DNA from: Chrysaora quinquecirrha
Lineage: Eukaryota; Cnidaria; Scyphozoa; Semaeostomeae; Pelagiidae
Reading direction: 5' to 3'
Length of the DNA: 64,000 bases
Assembly (NCBI GenBank): GCA_014526335.1
Contig: JACTAT010000039.1
Location: 7,374,104 to 7,438,103, forward strand
Shown: one piece after another, positions 57,432 through 64,000 of the stretch
Layout of the letters: each line of letters starts with the position of its first letter
Position numbering within the stretch: position 1 is the first letter of the stretch
The notes under the pieces: generated by a model
The model's input: only the letters and a program-made list of their open reading frames with translations
What the model was told of the DNA's origin: nothing
Databases searched by the model: none
Position numbers and translations under genes: made by a program

Positions 57432-60400
57432 TTATGCTTCAGTCGATATCTGGTCGGGGTATATAGCGAATTGCTTCACCGTGTCAGCTTCAAGGAAGTG
57501 CATTTTGCCGGGAATAACTAAGGAGTGTATTGGTTCACCCAGATCGAACTCCACGACATCCGACATTTTTCCCGCAACGATCTTCTGTGTTTCCCAGCCA
57601 ACACGCGCAAGACCAATACAGAGGGTGTCTGGGGTTAGATCTAAAACAAGAAAGGAAAATAAGACATCTATAACACACGTGTTTTTCATTTCTCAGAACT
57701 ACAAGCCAAGGGCTTGGTTCTGAAAATTTCTTAATTTTCTTCATTTAGGTACTAAATGTTTTCTCAATGTTTTATTCAAGATGAAGATAGCTTAAAATGT
57801 TCCCTAATAGTAAAATAAAGTAAAGTTAAGTTCAGAATTGCGATAAACAGCGGGAACATTTTCGGGCATAGTTACTTAAAAGCCTTTTTCACCTGACACT
57901 CTTCAGAGTATAAACGTCAGAAATAGACTGAAACAAATGATTAAGGCGGAATTTATACCCAGATGCGGATCGAAATGCACCAATCAGAAGCCAAGCCGAA
58001 TTGGCATTGTGCTTTAAACACCAATCAGCTTTCGGGATGCAGCGGGAAGATCAATAGAATTAATTGAAGAGCCCAAGTGAGAAAAGGAACACTTTCTGCC
58101 TACTAGGAACCGGCTTTTTGGTTTCTTGATCAGTTTAGATATGATAAAACTTTTAAGTTTTAACTAAGGCTAACAAGGCGAAAAATACGCTACCTCTTTC
58201 TCCGTGTTTTCTTTTTCGGCGACACTTAAAAGTTGTTGAATGGCTGCTGCACACGTCAGAAATCTTGGTGGTTCGTAAATCTTGCGGCCTCTACATGAAT
58301 AAGAAATAAACAATAAATAAATACATTGAAAAAACAAATGACATTGAAATTAAATGATATTCCTCCACACCCAACAACCTTGCTTCAGATTGAGGAATCT
58401 CGGTTTAGTGATGAATGAGCCGCACTACTCTCGTTTGAATAAGCGGTAACCAAGACTGTAATAAGTCTAATTTGGGCCTATTAGCTATTACATGGATAGA
58501 AAATCGCATTCACCAAAAGATTCTGGCTAATGCATAAAACATTGTTGTAAATGAACAATCTACTCACTTCATCATGTTATCAACAGTCTGCTCTTTCATT
58601 TTGATATCTACAATATAAAATGCAAGTCAAAAAATGCAAACCAGTAAAAATACATAAATGGTTTATATGAAGAAATTCACCAGCCGCCCCATTCTCAAAT
58701 GCCAGACGCGTTTCGCTCTTATTGGAGCTCATCAGTGACAGGTGTGAGAATCGAACCGGGATTTATTAGTGAGAAGCTCCGGTGGTCGTGTGATTAGCAC
58801 TTGTGACGGCTTAAGGTTAATATTTTCTGGCATTGTTCTCAGAAACACTTATTATAGATTTAAAACTTATTTAGAACATACCTAGTAGACACAAGGTATG
58901 AAGTCCTCTGTCTTTGTTGGCCAAGATCTTGTCATAAAAACTGTCAGGTTGCCAGTCTCCTTCCCACATGACAATCGATACAGTTTCACCAAAATTATAA
59001 AGCTAAAACAGAGGATCAAATCAAATCGAAGGCAAATCATTAACCTATTGAGCTTTTGTAACTGTCAGAACTTTGTAACTGTCAACAATTTCAATGTAAA
59101 CAGTATTGATCAAACATTCACACGTCATGCTAGCGAATCTATACGCACTACTGTGATGGATACACATTGCTGTGGTGGTATATTTTGCGTACAGTGGCGA
59201 TGTTTTTTGCGTACTGTGGTGGATAAGCACATAATAACCTACCACAGTAGTGCTTATCCACCACAGTAGGCAAAAAACACCAGCACATCAAGCATAATTG
59301 CCCACTACAGTAGTGCGTAATAGATTCGCTAGCGTGCACGTCGTTTTCGTGAACTTCTGATGCATAGAATGGCCGATCTTATTAGTGCAAATGGTAACTT
59401 TGTGCAGATGCAGTTTGTGACTATAACGAGGGCAGCTTATATTCGAGGGAAGCTTATATTCGACCTTTCGAAGGCGGCTTATAATCGAGGACGACTTATA
59501 TTCGAGGATGGCTTATATTCCAGGGCAGCTTTTCGAGGACGGCTTATATTCGAGGACGGCTTATATTCAAGGGCGACTTATAATCCATATTCCTTTCCTG
59601 ACAAAACTCTTAAGACTTCTTATGGCCATGCTGAAAGAGAAGTAATAATGTCTAACCTGGTACCTGCAAACCACAGCATCCTGCAGCATTCAAGATTGAT
59701 GCGTTGTGAATAACTTTGTATGGAATGTCCTTTTCTTTGGCACGCATTGCAAGATCTGTATGGGTTGTTGCACTGTCACAGAAAATATTCACATCAATAA
59801 CCAATAATATCATCAAAGTCAGGAAAGGTTATGTGGCATGGTACCCTCAAGAAGTATACCATGCCAGACTTGAAACAATAGAGCAATAGAAATGTAGCAA
59901 AGAAAAGTTTCTCATTAAAACTTACCCAAAAGGATCACCAACAACCAAAAATGCAATATCATCTTCTTTTGCACCTTTGAGGATTGTATCTACAAGGAGA
60001 AACAGGTAATAAAGATGAAGATAATGGAGATGATGATAGTGATGATGATTATAATGATGATGTCTTTTATGATGGTGATGATCATGATGATGATGATAAT
60101 GATGATGATGAAAATTAAGATGATGACAATGATGATGATGATGAAGCTGATGTTGATCATGACGATGGAGATGCTGATGGTGATGATAATCATGATGACT
60201 GTGATGTTTATGATGATGATGATTTTGATGATGAAGAGGACGGTGATGACCATTAGCCTAAATGTGTGTTCTTGTGTTCCGATTTTTCAAGATATGTATG
60301 GTATACACAGGTACGAGTTCTAAGCAACATCACATTAGTTGATAAGCTAATGAGTATATTCAGAAATGCATCTAATTTGAAGTTTTGTGCTACAAATGTC

Positions 60401-62552
60401 ATTGTCAAACAACTTTGCTGTTGTTGATCCATGGCAAGTTTTATCATAGATCATTATACGTCATATTATGGTTGCTACTCATGATGTCATACCTATATCC
60501 TATACAGAAGTTTGGCTTATTCTGGGCTTCTGGCCTCACTTTGATACACATATTAAAAGTATAGGTGGGCTTATTGCCTCGTTATCGTGTGGTCGATTTT
60601 ATATAGAAATGTATAGGAAATTTTGGGCTTGGGCTTATTCTCTAGAAAGTTTTCATGTCTGTCGATATCCTATTAACAAAGTATTGGCATAATGGGCTTG
60701 GGCTTCTGACCTCGTTCTCGTATGAGAATTATATGTATTTGGGCTTATGATTGTGGAAAACATGAAAACTTTCTAGAGAATAAGCCCAAGCCCAGAATTT
60801 CCTATACATTTCTAGGCAAAATCGATGATATGATAACGAGGCAAGAAGCCCACCTATACATTTTATACGTTCATCAAAATGAGGTCAGAAGCCCAGAATA
60901 AGCCCAATTTTATTTAAAAAAATACTGTTGATGCTAAGGCAATGATGTAACAATAGCTGCTATTGTTATCTCTATTATCTACATTGTTATCTTTTTATTA
61001 AAAAATACTGTTGATGCTAAGGCAATGATGTAACAATAGCTGCTATTGTTATGTCTATTATCTACATTGTTATCTTTTGATTAAAAAATATACTGTTGAT
61101 GCTAAGGCAATGATGTAACAATAGCTGCTATTGTTATGTCTATTATCTACATTGTTATCTTTTTATTAAAAAAATACTGTTGATGCTAAGGCAATGATGT
61201 AACAATAGCTGCTATTGTTATCTCTATTATCTACATTGTTATCTTTTTATTAAAAAAAATACTGTTGATGTAAAGGCAATGAAGTAACAATAGCTGTTGT
61301 TGTTACATCTATTATCTACATTGTTATCTTTTGATTTAAAAAAATACTGTTGATGCTAAGGCAATGATGTAACAATAGCTGCTATTGTTATGTCTATTAT
61401 CTACATTGTTATCTTTTGATTTAAAAAAAAATACTGTTGATGCTAAGGCAATGATGTAACAATAGCTGCTATTGTTATGTCTATTATCTACATTGTTATC
61501 TTTCTATTAAAAAAAATACTGTTGATGCTAAGGCAATGATGTAACAATAGCTGCTATTGTTATGTCTATTATCTACATTGTTATCTTTTTATTAAAAAAA
61601 ATACTGTTGATGTAAGGGAAGTTATGTAACAATAGCTGTTGCCGTCATAGTAAAGCATCTATCACATCATTAACTTAATCTGGGAATTCTGGAACATAGG
61701 AACTAAAGAACAGGGGCACTACGGAATTTCGGAATAAAAGAATAAAGGAACGTTCCTCATATGAATTCCATGGTCCTTTATTCCCAAAGAGGGGAACACT
61801 TATCAACGATGACAAGTTCCAAAGTTCAACGAACAAATGAACAAATAATGCGTTCCCCTGTTCCTCGTGGTATTCCTTTATTCCGTTTTGTGAAAAATGG
61901 AACAAATAGGCCAGAATGGTTTCTACTAAATATGCATTGTTCTATCTCTACCAGCATTATATCAGTGGAATTTATATTCATATGTCGTGTACACAGTGTC
62001 ATGGCAAGCATCACAAAAAGAAATCGTGCCATTCAGCTCGATTTTATGAGCATAAGCATTGTTACAAAATGCTTACACTGTCATTTTTTTTGTCGAATGT
62101 TGATGATGATGAGTATGGTGATAATGATGATGATGATAAATGAGAGTATGAGGACAACGAGTATGGTAATAATAGCTATGGTGATGAAATATGATGATTT
62201 TGGTGACATTGATTGATCAGATGATTTAGAGTTTCAAACGTTACCATACCAGCATCTTGCTCAACCAGAGTCCTGTCCGCCAAGATGATTTCTCTTTCAT
62301 AGAATTTTTCCTATAGAAAAAAATCAAATATCAAAGGGGTAATACATTGTCTGCAAATGCAAGAAAGAAGATAATAAGCATTTTATAAATAATCCAAGCT
62401 GTCTACTCTAGACTTACTAGTTCGGCTTTCCCAACTGTTAGAATTGATGTATACGCTTCCAGATAAACCCTTTTTGCCTTCTTCACAATTCTTAGTCCTT
62501 TTACAGTTATGTCATCAACGCTACCAAGGCCTAAGCCCACGAAATAGAGCAT
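57432..62552 (-). CDS. DPH5: Diphthine methyl ester synthase (DPH5), eight exons
   Basis: Exons: 62552-62418, 62310-62250, 59989-59926, 59772-59664, 59002-58882, 58607-58568, 58290-58194, 57640-57432. The protein starts [20 protein letters not shown] and contains [69 protein letters not shown] and [18 protein letters not shown], all DPH5 hallmarks. DPH5 is the cytosolic S-adenosylmethionine-dependent methyltransferase in diphthamide synthesis on the eEF2 histidine. Exons 1-7 are in phase. Exon 7 ends in phase 0, whereas exon 8 needs one more base; restoring one base in an A-run of exon 7 (58207-58216) closes the frame at 279 codons (human about 285 residues). Intron 2 (2.26 kb) holds three unusual repeats. 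No competing acceptor fixes the phase, so an assembly indel is likeliest. Confidence 0.95.
58680..58805 (-). mobile_element. tRNA-like SINE head in DPH5 intron 5
   Basis: On the reverse strand GTGCTAATCACACGACC serves as A-box-like segment and GGTTCGATTCTCACACC as B box, with a CACTGATGAGCTCC body after it. No tRNA fold is closed. Confidence 0.5.
59121..59342. mobile_element. MITE with GCTAGCGAATCTAT terminal inverted repeat
   Basis: Left ACGTCATGCTAGCGAATCTA followed by CGCACTACTGTG; right GTAGTGCGTAATAGATTCGC then TAGCGTGCACGT. The core carries a second inverted pair around ACCACAGTAGTGCTTATCCA. Part of another copy lies at about 45785-45850. It sits in DPH5 intron 4. Confidence 0.75.
59425..59585. 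repeat. CGAGGACGGCTTATATT tandem repeat
   Basis: About eight imperfect units of roughly 16-22 bp with the core GAGGACGGCTTATATTC. It lies between the MITE and exon 4 inside DPH5 intron 4; the plus-strand frame at 59360-59713 is a reading of it. Confidence 0.8.
60014..60250. repeat. GAT trinucleotide array in DPH5 intron 2
   Basis: Imperfect GATGAT units for ~240 bp, immediately 5' (in plus coordinates) of exon 3. Open frames of repetitive Met/Ile are shadows. Confidence 0.9.
60511..60907. mobile_element. Foldback element with ~145-bp arms
   Basis: Arms 60511-60655 and 60761-60907 are inverted repeats, matching over most of their length (ATTCTGGGCTTCTG, CCTCGTTATC, GGGCTTGGGCTTATTCTCTA, GAAAGTTTTCATG). 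The ~105 bp spacer repeats GGGCTTGGGCTTCTGACCTC. As RNA this would be a long imperfect hairpin in DPH5 intron 2. Confidence 0.85.
60922..61640. repeat. ~85-bp tandem array with a palindrome in each unit
   Basis: Units start ACTGTTGATGCTAAGGCAAT at about 60924, 61007, 61092, 61176, 61261, 61346, 61432, 61518 and 61602, spaced 83-86 bp. Each contains arms TAACAATAGC and GCTATTGTTA around a single T. Length variation comes from the A-run between units. The array lies in DPH5 intron 2, beside the foldback element. Confidence 0.95.
61641..62249. other. Rest of DPH5 intron 2
   Basis: Contains GGAACA-rich inverted segments (61680-61880, with a GAATTCCATGGTCC/GGAACGTTCC region near 61750) and a short GATGAT patch at 62100-62145. 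No exon is seen; frames here on both strands have no domain. Confidence 0.5.
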
Positions 62553-63590
62553 TTTGAACAACTGACAAGGGACTGTCTTCTAGTCCAGGCCTATTTCTTT
62601 CTTTTTGATTTTGCCATGTGATCAACTGACCATGTGACAGATCCTCGTATTGACAACGAGACCTTCCAGGAAGAAGAAAAATATTTTTTGTTTCACCGAA
62701 AATGGTAGTTGAAAAATAACATATTCGAGTTTGAGGTCAAAGTCCAGTTGTCCATAAGATAATTTATTAGAGTGCTGCAGCGCAGCGACCGTCCATTAGC
62801 GTTTTCGCAGCACTGTTCCGAGACCAATTTTTAGAAAGAAAAATGGCAGGCCAGTCCTGCACAGTCAGGCCGATGGAACTTGTCTTTCTTCCTACAACTA
62901 CCATAAAATAAATCATCTGAAAGGTTAGTAACATTTTTATTCGTAGGATAGAAGTATGATGGAATTCACGGCCTAAGGTCCTCAAAAACCACTAAAGGTA
63001 AAGGTACCTATGGCTATAGACTATGTCGTCAATACACTAAAGTAAAGACTAGGCCTATCTAATCTACAGGAATAGGCCTACATACATCTAAGTTACACAC
63101 AGTATATCTATTTCCATCCAGTCTGATCAGAGAGGTACTGGTTTTCAGAATTTCAAGATATAAAGTTTTCGATACCAATGTGCTTGGGTACAAAAGTTTG
63201 CATAACATTTTTGTCAAAATGGACCCAGCAGATGGATGCCCAAAACCAAACCCACTTGATTCCCCATGAAAATTAGGATCCAGATTGCTAAACTCATCAA
63301 ATCAATATACATATAAGAGGCTCAATCAGGGGTGGACTTGCTACAAATGTAGAAGGGGTTAAGAAGGGGATGCTACAGCAAATGAAGGGGGCCCCTACTT
63401 AAGGTAAACAAGTTGCCTGCAAGTTAATATCAAAATAAAAAAGAATTTTGATAATTTTTGGAGGGCCCACTGGGCGATTGCCCGATAGCCCAACCAGCCA
63501 GTCCACCTCTGGGCTCAGTTAATAATATCATCAATTAAAAATTGTCCATTATACAGTATTTACAGAAACTTATTATACAGAAATCCATGA
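62553..63590. other. Intergenic, upstream of DPH5
   Basis: About 1 kb. The first 200 bp should hold the DPH5 promoter and 5' untranslated region. A 72-residue frame at 62767-62985 (-) and its neighbours match nothing I recognise. Confidence 0.45.
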
Positions 63591-63723
63591 TTAAACTTTA
63601 TTGTTAATTTCTTTGCATCCACCACAAAACCACTGAAAATCTTTTTTAAGGAACACATCACTGCTGATACGTTCACACATTCTGTGAAACCACTTGTTGC
63701 AACTGCAGCATTCTGCCATTTGC
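63591..63723 (-). CDS. C-terminal half of a PHD finger, last exon of a gene beyond the window
   Basis: After a CAG acceptor (63726-63724) the frame reads MAECCSCNKWFHRMCERISS then DVFLKKDFQWFCGGCKE and stops at 63591. The pattern C-x2-C, W-F-H-x2-C, W-x-C-x2-C is the second half of a PHD zinc finger, which reads histone tails. The first Cys pair must lie in an upstream exon; I do not find it in 63724-64000. PHD fingers of this kind are common both in chromatin proteins and in cnidarian transposon-derived proteins, so the host gene is not identifiable. Confidence 0.65.
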
Positions 63724-64000
63724 CTGTTAAAAGCAAAAATTCCCAATCTATAACCAACATATTACCAAGAGCAGGAAATGAGCTGAAAGATGCCTAAATC
63801 TACATCAGGAAATTGCTGTTGAAACAGAAATTAAATGGCTTAAGGACATATGAAATACCCTCACTTAAATAAAATAAAGGCTATTCGAACTGAAAACCGC
63901 TATCCTGAGGATGTTATTATGCTGCTGACCCTAGATTAGTTTTTAGCACATGGAAAGCTCTACCATCAATTCAAAGCGATTGCCTGCCTACCACACAGAA

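Noticed and set aside
59360..59713. 117-residue plus frame with RGRLIFEDG repeats
   Set aside because: Reading of a short tandem repeat in DPH5 intron 4 and of antisense exon 4.
1..64000. Search for reverse transcriptase, integrase, transposase or viral genes
   Set aside because: None recognised; the mobile DNA seen is all non-autonomous (MITEs, foldback elements, SINEs).

Overview
The window is nuclear DNA of an animal. Its genes are split by many GT..AG introns, and its proteins (forkhead, ETS, TRAF-MATH, HMGXB4, SSX2IP/ADIP, SREK1IP1, DPH5) are metazoan. The AT-rich, MITE- and SINE-dense background and the moderate divergence from vertebrate proteins fit a cnidarian, probably an anthozoan (sea anemone or coral). 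That taxonomic call is inference; no ribosomal or mitochondrial marker is present.

Layout. 1-7.1 kb: no gene; inverted-repeat elements, a degenerate AATCA array (4.2-5.3 kb) and a tRNA-type SINE. 7.17-7.92 kb (-): single-exon forkhead factor. 7.9-13.4 kb: repeats only. 13.48-18.58 kb (-): HMGXB4 in six coding exons, readable end to end only if seven single-base homopolymer losses are assumed. 18.6-21.4 kb: cluster of MITEs. 21.42-33.03 kb (-): intact 16-exon SSX2IP/ADIP whose introns hold SINEs and a ~530 bp CAGT array. 34.46-40.69 kb (-): intact 7-exon SREK1IP1 with satellite-filled introns. 41.7-42.25 kb (+): one TRAF-type MATH exon with no visible upstream exons. 43.40-44.88 kb: non-autonomous DNA transposon with 160 bp identical terminal inverted repeats and a 9 bp target-site duplication. 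44.9-51.6 kb: no recognised gene; ATC and CATAG arrays. 51.6-55.26 kb (+): ETS-domain factor with an AT-hook. 57.43-62.55 kb (-): DPH5 in eight exons. 63.59-63.72 kb (-): half of a PHD finger in a gene running off the right edge.

The genes do not form a pathway: three DNA-binding regulators (Fox, HMGXB4, ETS), a centrosome/adhesion scaffold (SSX2IP), a splicing partner (SREK1IP1), a TRAF signalling domain and a translation-factor modification enzyme (DPH5). I found no operon, RNA gene, CRISPR array or phage. The strongest points for a second look are the 9 bp-TSD transposon, the ~85 bp tandem array carrying a palindrome in each unit, the orphan MATH exon, the altered ETS recognition helix, and nine one-base homopolymer losses confined to three genes while three others are clean.
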